Shown here piece after piece: positions 29,100 through 37,860 of a DNA stretch of 64,000 nucleotides (positions are counted from its first letter, which is position 1; every line of letters begins with the position of its first letter). The notes under the pieces are model-generated. The model was not told the DNA's origin. It searched no databases and worked only from the letters and a program-made list of their open reading frames with translations. The stretch comes from Bacteroidetes bacterium UBA7692. GTDB lineage: Bacteria; Bacteroidota; Bacteroidia; Chitinophagales; LD1. Position numbers and translations under genes: made by a program. The stretch lies in contig DLGO01000030.1 of the NCBI GenBank assembly GCA_002482725.1, forward strand, positions 354-64,353. The letters are read 5' to 3'.

Positions 29100-29756
29100 C
29101 TATTCTCCTTCTTTTTCCATCATACGCACCCCGCTGGAGGTACCAATCCTATCAGCCCCTGCGTTTATCAGTTCTATAGCAAAAGCCGCATCGCGTATGC
29201 CTCCGCTTGCTTTTATCTTAATAGACCTAGGCAGGTTGGCACGCAGCAGCTTTACCACTTCTACAGTAGCGCCCTGCTCCACAAATCCGGTAGATGTCTT
29301 CACAAAATCCACGCTCAGCTCGGTGCATAGCTTACAGGCAGTTATTATCTCTTCATCGGTAAGCAAGCCCGTTTCCAGTATCACCTTCAGCTTGCCACCG
29401 CGCAGTTGCACTATGGTAGCTGCACTGGTAAGTTCATTTTTCAAATAATTCATATCACCTGCTTTCAGCGCTATGATATTTATCACCATATCTATTTCAT
29501 CTGCTCCTTCATCTATCGCCCTTCTGGCCTCCTCTACCTTGGCCGGCGTGTGCGCATAACCCAATGGAAAACCTACTACAGTGGCAATCTTTACGTTCGA
29601 CTCCTTCAGCACCTGCTTGCACTTGCGTACAAAGTATGGCGGTATGCATATCGCCGCAAACCCAAAGCGCACCGCCTCCTCACATAGTTTCAGCACATCG
29701 GCTTCGCTGGTATCCGGCTTTAATATGGTATGGTCTATGTATGGAGCGAGATTCAA
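29100..29756 (-). CDS. deoC: Deoxyribose-phosphate aldolase
   Basis: This class I aldolase splits 2-deoxyribose 5-phosphate into acetaldehyde and glyceraldehyde 3-phosphate in deoxynucleoside salvage. Key segments are seen: YIDHTILKPD, VGFPLG, GADEIDMVIN, KVILETG, KTSTGF with the Schiff-base lysine, and KASGGIRD. The longest frame begins at 29867, but its first 37 residues are Cys/Tyr-rich and unlike the family. A TTG at 29756 gives 218 aa and the usual start a few residues before YIDHT, so it is preferred. No ATG lies near that point. Confidence 0.93.
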   Translation of the reverse strand: MNLAPYIDHTILKPDTSEADVLKLCEEAVRFGFAAICIPPYFVRKCKQVLKESNVKIATVVGFPLGYAHTPAKVEEARRAIDEGADEIDMVINIIALKAGDMNYLKNELTSAATIVQLRGGKLKVILETGLLTDEEIITACKLCTELSVDFVKTSTGFVEQGATVEVVKLLRANLPRSIKIKASGGIRDAAFAIELINAGADRIGTSSGVRMMEKEGE

Positions 29757-29891
29757 TGTCGTTAGTTTTGAGGTGTAATATAAAAGTATGTAACTGTAAT
29801 GGCAAATGTTACTGAAGCACATAAAATGGTGATGCTCAAAATATTCTCTATTTTCACACGTCAACAACCAATAAAAAGTAATATATCAAAC

Positions 29892-30473
29892 ATGAGAAAC
29901 CTAACTAAACTTTTCGCCATAATAGCCGTAGCGCTTTCACTTTCGTCGTGCAGCTACAACAGCCTGGTAAAAGAAAGAGAGGCAGTAACCGCACAATGGG
30001 CCAATGTAGAAACAGCTTACCAGCGCCGTGCAGACCTTATACCAAATCTTGTTAATACAGTAAAAGGCGCTGCCAATTTTGAGCAGGAAACGCTTACCAA
30101 AGTAATAGAGGCACGTAGCAAAGCAGGCGAAATAAAACTGAGCGGCGAAGACCTTACAGATGAAAACATTGCGAAATTCCAGCGTGCGCAGGAGGAGTTG
30201 AAAAGCTCGTACTCCCGTATGTTGAACGTAGTAATGGAGCAATATCCGCAGTTGACTGCCACACAAGGTTTCCGCGACCTGCAGGCACAGCTTGAAGGCA
30301 CTGAAAACCGCATAAGCGTAGAGCGCAGAAACTTTAACGAAGCTGCACAAGCGTACAACAGCCACCTGCAGTCTTTCCCTGCATTGATAGATGCCAAGCT
30401 GTTCAACTTCCAGCCTAAGGGATACTTTAAGGCAGATGCAGGTTCAGAGAAAGCACCTACCGTAAAATTCTAG
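29892..30473 (+). CDS. lemA: LemA family lipoprotein
   Basis: The 193-aa protein starts with a lipoprotein signal (IIAVALSLSSC, lipobox LSSC). The LemA fold follows: SLVKEREAVTAQWANVETAYQRRADLIPNLVNTVKG is diagnostic, and YSRMLNVVMEQYPQL and ENRISVERRNFNEA follow. LemA proteins are membrane-anchored helical bundles of unclear function. The ATG at 29892 is chosen because the upstream extension destroys the signal peptide. It is followed by two TPM-domain genes, the usual LemA-TPM arrangement. Confidence 0.93.
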   Translation: MRNLTKLFAIIAVALSLSSCSYNSLVKEREAVTAQWANVETAYQRRADLIPNLVNTVKGAANFEQETLTKVIEARSKAGEIKLSGEDLTDENIAKFQRAQEELKSSYSRMLNVVMEQYPQLTATQGFRDLQAQLEGTENRISVERRNFNEAAQAYNSHLQSFPALIDAKLFNFQPKGYFKADAGSEKAPTVKF

Positions 30474-30477
30474 ACTG

Positions 30478-30921
30478 ATGTTCTTCAAAAAAGAATTTTT
30501 CTCCGAAGACGAAAAGCAGCGCATAGTGAAAGCTATAGAGGCTGCCGAGCTGCGCACCAGCGGCGAGGTGAAGCTGCACGTAGAGTCGAAGTGCAAAGCC
30601 GGAGTGTTGGACAGGGCCGCAGAAGTGTTTGCGGAGCTGGACATGCACAAGACGGCCGCGCGTAACGGTGTGCTGATATACGTAGCTATGGAAGACCACA
30701 AGTTTGCCATAATAGGGGATGCGGGTATCAATGCGGCAGTACCGGCAGATTTTTGGGATAAAACCAAAGACGGCATGCGCGAACTATTCAAAGCGGGAAA
30801 AATTCTGGAAGGGGTAGTATTTGGTATTTCAGAAGCAGGAGTGCAACTGGAAAAGTATTTCCCCCACGATGGACGAAACGACACAAACGAGCTGAGCAAC
30901 GACATCAGCTTTGGTAAATAG
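30478..30921 (+). CDS. TPM-domain protein without export signal, 147 aa
   Basis: The protein matches the first part of the TPM (TLP18.3/Psb32/MOLO-1) fold: EDEKQRIVKAIEAAELRTSGEVKLHVE, then NGVLIYVAMEDHKFAIIGDAGIN, then a helical end with EGVVFGISEAGVQLEKYFP. TPM domains occur in thylakoid repair factors and bacterial membrane-associated proteins. No signal peptide is visible, so it is probably cytoplasmic. It starts four bases after lemA and ends two or so bases before the next TPM frame. Confidence 0.85.
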   Translation: MFFKKEFFSEDEKQRIVKAIEAAELRTSGEVKLHVESKCKAGVLDRAAEVFAELDMHKTAARNGVLIYVAMEDHKFAIIGDAGINAAVPADFWDKTKDGMRELFKAGKILEGVVFGISEAGVQLEKYFPHDGRNDTNELSNDISFGK

Positions 30922-30944
30922 TAGTGTCCAAAGCATTTAATACC

Positions 30945-31769
30945 ATGAAAGCAATACGAGCAACCTTTTTGGCTAAAAGCAATAGTTTCTATACAACAAT
31001 ATGGAAGCTGGGGGTAATGTTTTGCCTGCTGCTGGGCATAAGTGGAGCTGCCATGGCTGCCGGCGGCGATTTTCCGGAACCGGCTAATCCGCCCCGTTTG
31101 GTGAATGACTTTGCAGGGTTTATGTCTGCGGGAGAAGCAGGAGAACTGGAAGCTAAGCTGGTAGCTTATGACAAGAGAACAAGCACACAGATATCTGTAG
31201 TGACCATAGCAGAGCTTGGGGACTACGAAATGTCGGACTATGCAATAAAGCTGGCCAATAAGTGGAAAATAGGGCGAGACAACAAGGACAACGGCATACT
31301 TATTATAGCGAGCAAATCGCCCCGAAAAGTATTTATAGCAACAGGCTACGGTGTAGAGGATGTATTGCCGGACGCGGTGTGCAGGCAAATAGAAGCCAAT
31401 AAGATTGTACCCAATTTCAAAGCAGGCAATTTCTATGAAGGCTTTAACCAAGCTACTGATGAAATGATAGCCCGGCTGGATGGCAAGTTTGTAAATGACG
31501 AGCCTGTAAAAGGAAAGCGCATATCCCCTTTCCTGATCATTATTATCATTATTGTATTGGTTATCGTATTCAGCTCTATGGGCAAAGGTGGCGGTGGTGG
31601 CGGAACTTACTCGCGCAGAGGGTATAGTGGCATGGGTGGCCCATTGCTATGGGGTGCTTTAGGTGGCCTTGGTGGTGGCGGTAGCAGCGGCGGAGGTGGC
31701 AGCAGCGGAGGGTTTGGCGGCTTCGGTGGTGGCAGTTTTGGCGGTGGTGGTGCCGGCAGCGACTGGTAA
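30945..31769 (+). CDS. TPM-domain membrane protein with glycine-rich tail
   Basis: The protein has a signal peptide (about residues 20-40) and then a TPM domain (about 50-185; LVNDFAGFMSAGEAGELEAKL, NGILIIASKSPRKVFIATGYGVE). A transmembrane helix follows (FLIIIIIIVLVIVF) with a long Gly/Ser-rich cytoplasmic tail, the standard layout of this family. The ATG at 30945 gives 274 aa. A GTG at 30924 would add seven residues and cannot be excluded. It is the third gene of the lemA-TPM-TPM operon. Confidence 0.9.
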   Translation: MKAIRATFLAKSNSFYTTIWKLGVMFCLLLGISGAAMAAGGDFPEPANPPRLVNDFAGFMSAGEAGELEAKLVAYDKRTSTQISVVTIAELGDYEMSDYAIKLANKWKIGRDNKDNGILIIASKSPRKVFIATGYGVEDVLPDAVCRQIEANKIVPNFKAGNFYEGFNQATDEMIARLDGKFVNDEPVKGKRISPFLIIIIIIVLVIVFSSMGKGGGGGGTYSRRGYSGMGGPLLWGALGGLGGGGSSGGGGSSGGFGGFGGGSFGGGGAGSDW

Positions 31770-31830
31770 ACAGGTAAATTTTAACGCGTATTTAACGCGC
31801 TGAATACTATACCTAATAAAAAAAATCCTG

Positions 31831-31838
31831 TACGTTTG
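31831..31838 (+). promoter_or_regulatory. Possible -7 box just before the aminopeptidase gene
   Basis: TACGTTTG matches TAnnTTTG and ends seven bases before the ATG at 31845, so a transcript from it would be almost leaderless. No clear -33 TTTG is seen at the right distance. Confidence 0.25.
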
Positions 31839-31844
31839 AACCCT

Positions 31845-33146
31845 ATGAATACAAGGTACGATGCCATTAACTCAGAACTTTTTGTAAACAACAGGAAGAA
31901 ATTCTGCAAAGAGCTTAAGAAGAATTCAATTGCCATATTTGTTTCTAACGGAGCGATGCCCGACAGTGCAGATGCCAACCACAAATGGAGGCAAAACCCG
32001 GACCTGTTTTACCTGACAGGTATAGACCAGGAGGATACTTACCTGGTGCTTTTCCCTGATGCGCCCAATGAAAAAATGCGCGAGCTGCTATTCGTAAGAA
32101 GAACAAATGCTGTACTGGAAACCTGGGAGGGCCGCAAGCTAAGCAAAGAGCAGGCGGTAATCACTTCAGGCATTAAAGAAGTACGCTATAGCGATGATAT
32201 ACTTAGCACCCTGCATGCCTACATGCACCTGGCTAATCACATATACCTCAACACCAACGAGCACGACCGCAGCTCGTGGAAAGTGGAAACCTATGAAACG
32301 CGCTTCGCCCAACAGGTGATGGCAGCATTTCCTTTACATAAATTTGAGCGCTCCGCACCTATTATGGCAGAGTTGCGCGCTAAGAAATCTACTGCAGAGG
32401 TAGCATTGCTGAACCGCGCTATAGATATTACTAAAAAAGGATTTTTGCGCACGCTGGGCTTTGTAAAACCGGGAGTTTGGGAATATGAAGTAGAGGCAGA
32501 ACTAACGCACGAGTATATCCGCAACCGCGCTACCCGCCATGCTTATGAGCCGATAGTAGCAACCGGTGAAAACGCCTGTATACTGCATTACAACGCAAAC
32601 AATACCCAATGTAAATCGGGCGAGCTGTTGCTGATGGATTGTGCTGCAGAGTATGCCAACTATTGCTCCGACCTTACCCGTACAATACCGGTAAGCGGCC
32701 GCTTTACCAAGCGCCAGAAAGACGTGTACAATGCAGTATTGCGGGTGCACAATGCAGCACGCGCCATGATGCAGCCGGGCATTATCCTTACAGAGTTCAA
32801 TGCAGAGGTAGGCAAGCTGATGGAAGCGGAACTGATAGGATTAAAATTGCTGAAGCTTACAGAGGTTAAAAAACAGAATGCGAATGACCCATTGTACAAA
32901 AAGTATTTCCCCCACGGTACGGCACACTTCCTTGGTTTGAACACCCACGATGTAGGCAGCCGCTATGCTAAAATAGAGGCAGGGGCAGTACTCACCTGTG
33001 AGCCGGGTATATACATACGCGAAGAGAAAATTGGTATACGGTTGGAGAATAATATCCTTGTTACCAAAGACAAGCCTGTAGACCTGATGGCGGGTATACC
33101 AATAGAAGCTGAAGCAATAGAAGAATTAATGAACAGTAAGAAATAA
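31845..33146 (+). CDS. pepP: Aminopeptidase P family (Xaa-Pro) metallopeptidase
   Basis: This M24B enzyme removes the N-terminal residue before proline and uses two metal ions. It has an N-terminal creatinase-like domain (about 10-150) and a pita-bread catalytic domain (about 185-430). The metal ligands are visible in LLMDCAAEYANYCSDLTRTIP (two Asp), FPHGTAHFLGLNTHDVG (His), TCEPGIYI (Glu) and GIRLENNILVT (Glu). The ATG at 31845 is preferred to a TTG nine bases upstream. It converges with the MFS gene. Confidence 0.92.
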   Translation: MNTRYDAINSELFVNNRKKFCKELKKNSIAIFVSNGAMPDSADANHKWRQNPDLFYLTGIDQEDTYLVLFPDAPNEKMRELLFVRRTNAVLETWEGRKLSKEQAVITSGIKEVRYSDDILSTLHAYMHLANHIYLNTNEHDRSSWKVETYETRFAQQVMAAFPLHKFERSAPIMAELRAKKSTAEVALLNRAIDITKKGFLRTLGFVKPGVWEYEVEAELTHEYIRNRATRHAYEPIVATGENACILHYNANNTQCKSGELLLMDCAAEYANYCSDLTRTIPVSGRFTKRQKDVYNAVLRVHNAARAMMQPGIILTEFNAEVGKLMEAELIGLKLLKLTEVKKQNANDPLYKKYFPHGTAHFLGLNTHDVGSRYAKIEAGAVLTCEPGIYIREEKIGIRLENNILVTKDKPVDLMAGIPIEAEAIEELMNSKK

Positions 33147-33153
33147 GAATCGC

Positions 33154-34512
33154 CTAGTCTGCCTTTTCGGGCTCTCTGTATTGCGAGAACGAAAAGGCAG
33201 CAATAAGGCATAGCACAAAACCAACAACCCCACTCAGCCTTAGCCCATAATCATCGCCCGGGTCTTTGCCATACATGGTAAGTACAGCAAAAAGCATGAT
33301 GCCCATCGTCTGCCCCAACTTTTGAAAAAGGGCGCGCATACCAAAGTAGAGCCCTTCTTTATTCTGTCCTGTGACCATAGCATCTTCTGCTGCTATCTCG
33401 GCTACTACCAGATTGGGTAGTATGATAAGAATGGAGTTGAACACACCACAAGAAACCATTAGTACGATGGCCTGTATAATAGGAGAAACCGGATAACGGC
33501 CCAGATTATATACACCGGCAAAAACTAGGCTTAATCCAAGGAATGCACCGACCATCAGCTTCTTTTTGCCAAACCGTTTTTCTAATCGGCCAACGAAAAA
33601 ATACATAACCAGCGTAGTAGCTACCATGCAAGCCATAAGCGGCGTTCCGTAAGCCTCGGGCTGATTCAACATAACCCTTAAATAATAAAGCAAACCAGTA
33701 GTAACGATGGCCACGGAAAAGAAGAATGCAGCATCACTGATAGCAAATGCGACAAAATTCCTGTTGGCGAAAGCTATCTTAAGCGATGGCAGCAAAGGGT
33801 CATTGGCGGCACCGGGCTTGGTATACCGCTTTTCATCTATGGCCAGTACCGGCACCAACATACATAGGCCTCCTATTACATTTACCAGCACTATAGCATA
33901 TTGCATAGCAGTAAACCTGTCAACGATATGAAATACCTCTTGAAAAGAATCACCAATGGCAGGTGCTATGGTAGAGAACACAACGCCTACTATGAATCCA
34001 ATAGCCTGAACAGTAGATATCTGCATCTTTCCATTGGGATAGTGCCCAAGTTCTGCCAGCAAGGCATTATTAGGTATTACATATAGGCTAAAGAAGAAAT
34101 AATAACCTGCTTCAATTACTGCCAACCATACCAAATTCCATCCATTACAGCTCCTGAAAGGTGGAAAGAATAACAGTATGCTGAACACTGTCATAGGTAT
34201 TACGGCTTTCATCATCAGCGGTATGCGCCTTCCTTTCGGGTGTGTGCTACGGTCGCTGTAGTTGGCTATCACAGGGTCTACTACTGCATCAAACAGCCTT
34301 CCGCCTGCCATGATAAAGGCGATGATATTGATAACACCAAATACTGTTATTTGCGGCACCAGGTTCTGCATACCCGAGTTTCCCGGAGGCAGGTACAGGT
34401 ATAGTAGCAGGGCTGATATTATATTGATAGAAAGGCTCCAACCAAAGTTACCTACCCCGTAGGCAAACAACTTTGCCATGGGGATTCTTTCTGGTTGGCT
34501 TTTTATATTCAT
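33154..34512 (-). CDS. GPH-family sugar:cation symporter (MFS)
   Basis: This 452-aa inner-membrane protein has about 12 hydrophobic segments. The loop signature after helix 2 reads DPVIANYSDRSTHPKGRRIPLM, the D...GRR-P motif of the glycoside-pentoside-hexuronide (MelB-like) family. It probably imports a sugar or glycoside with a cation; the substrate cannot be told. It begins one base after the stop of the 127-aa gene, so the two are translationally linked. Confidence 0.85.
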   Translation of the reverse strand: MNIKSQPERIPMAKLFAYGVGNFGWSLSINIISALLLYLYLPPGNSGMQNLVPQITVFGVINIIAFIMAGGRLFDAVVDPVIANYSDRSTHPKGRRIPLMMKAVIPMTVFSILLFFPPFRSCNGWNLVWLAVIEAGYYFFFSLYVIPNNALLAELGHYPNGKMQISTVQAIGFIVGVVFSTIAPAIGDSFQEVFHIVDRFTAMQYAIVLVNVIGGLCMLVPVLAIDEKRYTKPGAANDPLLPSLKIAFANRNFVAFAISDAAFFFSVAIVTTGLLYYLRVMLNQPEAYGTPLMACMVATTLVMYFFVGRLEKRFGKKKLMVGAFLGLSLVFAGVYNLGRYPVSPIIQAIVLMVSCGVFNSILIILPNLVVAEIAAEDAMVTGQNKEGLYFGMRALFQKLGQTMGIMLFAVLTMYGKDPGDDYGLRLSGVVGFVLCLIAAFSFSQYREPEKAD

Positions 34513-34513
34513 C

Positions 34514-34897
34514 TTAGTTTAGTTCCGGCTTACTGTTTGGTGCGCTTTTGGGTCGGTCAAATGGAACAAATACAAATCCGCTACCTGCCTCATCTGCTAT
34601 GAAAATACACATAAACTGCATGGGATTTTTATATGTGGCTTTAAAAGCTTCTACCTTTTCTTCCAGTATCACATTTTTGTTCACAAAATCTTCCAGGTGC
34701 GAAGCACTATAAGACCATGCCAAGTCCATGTCTACTCTATTTATAATAGGCAGCCCTAAATCCAATTCCTCTAAATGGGCAATGAAAATGGGGTATTTTG
34801 TCACACCACCTTTTACCATGGCATGAGCTACCTGTTGCAGGTAGTCCTTGCATGTATCCAAATCCTCATGGAGCGCCTTCAAAACTTCATCATCCAT
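34514..34897 (-). CDS. Small cytoplasmic protein upstream of the symporter, 127 aa
   Basis: The family is not recognised. It is an acidic, soluble protein with an N-terminal helix (DEVLKALHEDLDTCKDYLQQVAH), a middle strand region (YPIFIAHLEELDLGLPIIN) and a strand-rich end (MQFMCIFIADEAGSGFVFVPF). No signal peptide or catalytic motif is visible. The tight spacing to the symporter gene suggests a shared transcript. Confidence 0.7.
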   Translation of the reverse strand: MDDEVLKALHEDLDTCKDYLQQVAHAMVKGGVTKYPIFIAHLEELDLGLPIINRVDMDLAWSYSASHLEDFVNKNVILEEKVEAFKATYKNPMQFMCIFIADEAGSGFVFVPFDRPKSAPNSKPELN

Positions 34898-35103
34898 TCT
34901 TGCTGTTTTACAGGGTAATTATAGGATTCTTTTTTTAGAAGGTAGTAGCTATGGCATTAAAAAAAGCACTTTATAATAAAACAGTCAGCCCAGAATACAA
35001 CTCTTCAGCATTTGAATGTGATTCCTTATTTTAAAGATAATTGAGCTAAGGATTATACAACATGTTACATATCATAACGTGCTGTATTTTAGCATCATAA
35101 TAT

Positions 35104-35111
35104 TACCTTTG
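35104..35111 (+). promoter_or_regulatory. Candidate -7 box for the first dioxygenase gene
   Basis: TACCTTTG fits TAnnTTTG and lies 62 bases before the ATG at 35174. A proper TTTG -33 box is not found at 17-23 bases spacing. The surrounding 34898-35173 is AT-rich and otherwise empty. Confidence 0.3.
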
Positions 35112-35173
35112 TAAAGACCATAAACTCTTGTAAAAACAGGCTTTTATAGTCCTTAGTATTAAACTTGCTTTCT

Positions 35174-35989
35174 ATGTTAAAACAAGAAGAAATTAACGCT
35201 TCACTGATAAAAAACGGATTTGTGGTTCTGGATGCAAATCTCGAGCAAGAAATCGTTGCGCTGAATGATTATATACTGGAGAATTATGATTTACCTGAAT
35301 CAGGATTTTATTATAGCCTGCTTAACAACAACTTTGAGACGAACAAAGCCCTAAGCGCCTTTATCAGTAAAACATTAAGTGGATTCTATGAACGCACTTT
35401 TAATGATTACAGAATAATCTCTGAATCATTTCTATCTAAGATAGCAAACAACAAAGAAGAGTTTTATCTGCATCAGGATTGGAATTATACGGATGAGCAA
35501 AGCTATAACGCCTATAATATATGGATACCGCTTTGTGATGTAACAGAAGAAAATGGCACTATGTTTTTCATACCAGGTAGCCATCTATGGTTTCAAAATT
35601 ACAGATCAGGTTCATTGCCATCTTCACGTCTAAGCTACAAGCACTTTCCTAATGAAATGATTCAAAAGGTAGAAGTAAAAAAGGGGCAAGTCCTCTTATT
35701 CCATCCTGCAGTGTTCCATGGTTCTTTTCCAAACAATACCAATAGCAACAGAATTATTGTTACTGCAACAGTATTGCCAAGTCAAGCGCCTTTTTTATAT
35801 TATGATATCAGCAAAACTCAGGCTGATGCGATTAACATCCATCACTTAAATGATGATATATTCCTGGAGAACCTACATGCCATGGCATACGGAAATACGC
35901 CCGGGGTTCCATCTCAAGGCAGCCTGCCGTATCAACATAAGCATATAGAAGCAGAAGAAATATTAAGTCATTATGCACCTGAAAATTAA
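35174..35989 (+). CDS. Phytanoyl-CoA dioxygenase-like Fe(II)/2OG oxygenase 1
   Basis: PhyH-family enzymes hydroxylate or otherwise oxidise small molecules with Fe(II), O2 and 2-oxoglutarate. The iron triad is intact: H100 and D102 (LHQDW) and H182 (FHGSFPNN), with the 2OG-binding Arg shortly after. The GTMFFIPGSH strand is also typical. The length is 271 aa from the ATG at 35174, chosen over a TTG nine bases upstream. It most resembles the N-terminal domain of the double protein at 41860. The substrate is unknown; the neighbourhood of paralogues and a Wzt-like ATPase points to glycan or metabolite tailoring rather than lipid metabolism. Confidence 0.85.
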   Translation: MLKQEEINASLIKNGFVVLDANLEQEIVALNDYILENYDLPESGFYYSLLNNNFETNKALSAFISKTLSGFYERTFNDYRIISESFLSKIANNKEEFYLHQDWNYTDEQSYNAYNIWIPLCDVTEENGTMFFIPGSHLWFQNYRSGSLPSSRLSYKHFPNEMIQKVEVKKGQVLLFHPAVFHGSFPNNTNSNRIIVTATVLPSQAPFLYYDISKTQADAINIHHLNDDIFLENLHAMAYGNTPGVPSQGSLPYQHKHIEAEEILSHYAPEN

Positions 35990-36020
35990 CAATCACCCAA
36001 GTAGCTACGTTTTATTTCAA

Positions 36021-36028
36021 TAACTTTG
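36021..36028 (+). promoter_or_regulatory. Candidate -7 box before the second dioxygenase gene
   Basis: TAACTTTG matches TAnnTTTG and is 28 bases before the ATG at 36056. The upstream region lacks a clear TTTG. It could allow this gene and those downstream to be expressed independently of the first. Confidence 0.3.
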
Positions 36029-36055
36029 AGGAACGGGAATAATAAACAGATAAAC

Positions 36056-36934
36056 ATGGCCAACAAGAAGCCTTTTTTTAAAAATGCCGCATTGGAACGG
36101 GAATTTGAGCAAAATGGTTTTGTGAAAATTCCACTGCTGGATGAAGATACTGCTGATAATCTTTATACATTTTTTGAGCAAAAAAAAGAGCAGCATCCGT
36201 CCAATGGTGTTTTGCATCATACAACTACCGATACTGCTAATACAGATTTGATTCTGGAAGTAGATAAAAAGATAAAAGATGCTTTTATACCTGCCTTAAA
36301 CAACTTCCTTAATGAGTACAAACCCCTTGCCAGTTGTTTTCATGTAAAAGAAATTGGCAAAGGATCTGCTACGGGCATACATCAAGACCCTACATTTGTA
36401 GATGAGAGCAACTATACCAGCGCTAACGTATGGGTAGCATTGCATGATATGGATGCCACAAATGGCAATATGTTTTTTGTAAAAGGTTCTAACCGCGCTG
36501 TAAATTCATTAAGGCCGGTACCTTCATATCCTTGCTATTATCAGGCCTTTTACCCGCAAATACGCGAACGCCTTTTTCAGGTGCCCATGAAAAAAGGAGA
36601 AGCAGTATTTTTTCATAATGCAACGATACATGGGGCCACGGATAACTCTTCCGGAAAACCAAGAATAGCTGCAACATTGCTGGTATGCTCTGAACAGGCC
36701 CAATGGCAATTATTTTATAATAATGAAGGAAATGGAAAGAGCATATTGGATCAGTATAATATAGACCTGAACACCTTTATAAACATGCCCAAGGATGGCA
36801 GACCATCTAAAGATGTTCTGGTTGATTCTATCCCCTATTCATTCCCTGAAATAAGTTTTGAAGAATTCACCAGCAAAACTGCAGCACCTAAAAGTAGTGG
36901 TATATTAGAACGCATTACTTCATTATTTAAATAA
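36056..36934 (+). CDS. Phytanoyl-CoA dioxygenase-like Fe(II)/2OG oxygenase 2
   Basis: This 292-aa PhyH-type protein keeps its iron ligands: H109 and D111 (HQDPTF) and H192 (IHGATDN), followed by the 2OG arginine in GKPRIAA. The N-terminal block EREFEQNGFVKIPLL recurs almost unchanged in the next gene and in the gene at 40989, so these are local duplicates. The ATG at 36056 is used because the longer frame starts at a TTG inside the putative promoter. Its stop overlaps the next start (TAATG). Confidence 0.85.
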   Translation: MANKKPFFKNAALEREFEQNGFVKIPLLDEDTADNLYTFFEQKKEQHPSNGVLHHTTTDTANTDLILEVDKKIKDAFIPALNNFLNEYKPLASCFHVKEIGKGSATGIHQDPTFVDESNYTSANVWVALHDMDATNGNMFFVKGSNRAVNSLRPVPSYPCYYQAFYPQIRERLFQVPMKKGEAVFFHNATIHGATDNSSGKPRIAATLLVCSEQAQWQLFYNNEGNGKSILDQYNIDLNTFINMPKDGRPSKDVLVDSIPYSFPEISFEEFTSKTAAPKSSGILERITSLFK

Positions 36935-37818
36935 TGATAATGGAAACGAAATTTTTCCAGTCAGATGATTTGCAGCAGCAGTTTTCCGAAGATGGATTTG
37001 TAAAGATTAATTTGCTGGGACCTGAAGAAGTAGAAAAGTTGATTCAGGCTTATGAGCCATTCCGTCCTGCGCATGAGAGAATCGGCATCCCGTATATTAC
37101 CACTAACCACTCGAGCAATGAAGAATTGATACGACAGGTAGATAGTGCAATACATAATATACTTGCCCCAGCTATTGATAAATACCTGACTAATTATAAG
37201 CTATTGCTTGGCAACTACCTGATTAAAATGCCGGTGGCCCATTCGGAAACAGCACCACATCAGGATATCACATTTGTAAATGAAGAGGATTTTGTTTCAG
37301 TTAATATATGGGTAGCACTGCAGGATACAGATGAAAGCAATGGTTGTATGTATTTTCTTAAGGGGAGCCATAAATTCTCACCCAATATAAGGCCAACTCA
37401 TTCATACAAATGGGCGTACGAGGATGTGAAGGAGCAAATACCGGGACTATCGGTAAGTTGCCCTGCACAGGCAGGCCAAGCCTTTATTTTCCATCACTCC
37501 GCTATACACGGATCTTATGCAAATAATTCCGGCATACCGCGCTTGGCAGCAGTAATGGCGGCATACAGTGCAGACGCTGATTTACTCCACTATTTCCTCC
37601 CAAATATCGAATCGAAAATGGTAATGCAATATAGCATGACCAAAGAAGCCTTCGTAACTTTTAAGAAGGAGTTGCCGCCACCGAAAGGAGTCTTTATGAA
37701 AGAAGTAGAATTCGTCAATCCGCAATTATCTATCACAGAATTTATGTCACTTGTAAAGCCGCATACTCCAAAAGAAAAATGGAGCATATTCAGTGCAATC
37801 CGGAAAATATTCCAATAA
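36934..37818 (+). CDS. Phytanoyl-CoA dioxygenase-like Fe(II)/2OG oxygenase 3
   Basis: This 294-aa paralogue of the preceding protein has an intact H109/D111/H192 triad (PHQDITF, IHGSYANN) and the Arg in GIPRLAA. The C-terminal part (HYFLPN, MQYSMTKEAF) is shared with the gene at 40989. Translation probably couples to the upstream gene through the one-base TAATG overlap. A second ATG six bases in (36940) is an equally good start. The enzyme should be cytoplasmic; the substrate is unknown. Confidence 0.85.
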   Translation: MIMETKFFQSDDLQQQFSEDGFVKINLLGPEEVEKLIQAYEPFRPAHERIGIPYITTNHSSNEELIRQVDSAIHNILAPAIDKYLTNYKLLLGNYLIKMPVAHSETAPHQDITFVNEEDFVSVNIWVALQDTDESNGCMYFLKGSHKFSPNIRPTHSYKWAYEDVKEQIPGLSVSCPAQAGQAFIFHHSAIHGSYANNSGIPRLAAVMAAYSADADLLHYFLPNIESKMVMQYSMTKEAFVTFKKELPPPKGVFMKEVEFVNPQLSITEFMSLVKPHTPKEKWSIFSAIRKIFQ

Positions 37819-37860
37819 AACCTGAGTGAGCCCAATACTATAATACAGCACAATAATGCT

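Noticed and set aside
30444..31451. 335-codon minus-strand frame across the TPM genes
   Set aside because: It is antisense to two clear TPM genes, with no recognised motif and no independent promoter or context.
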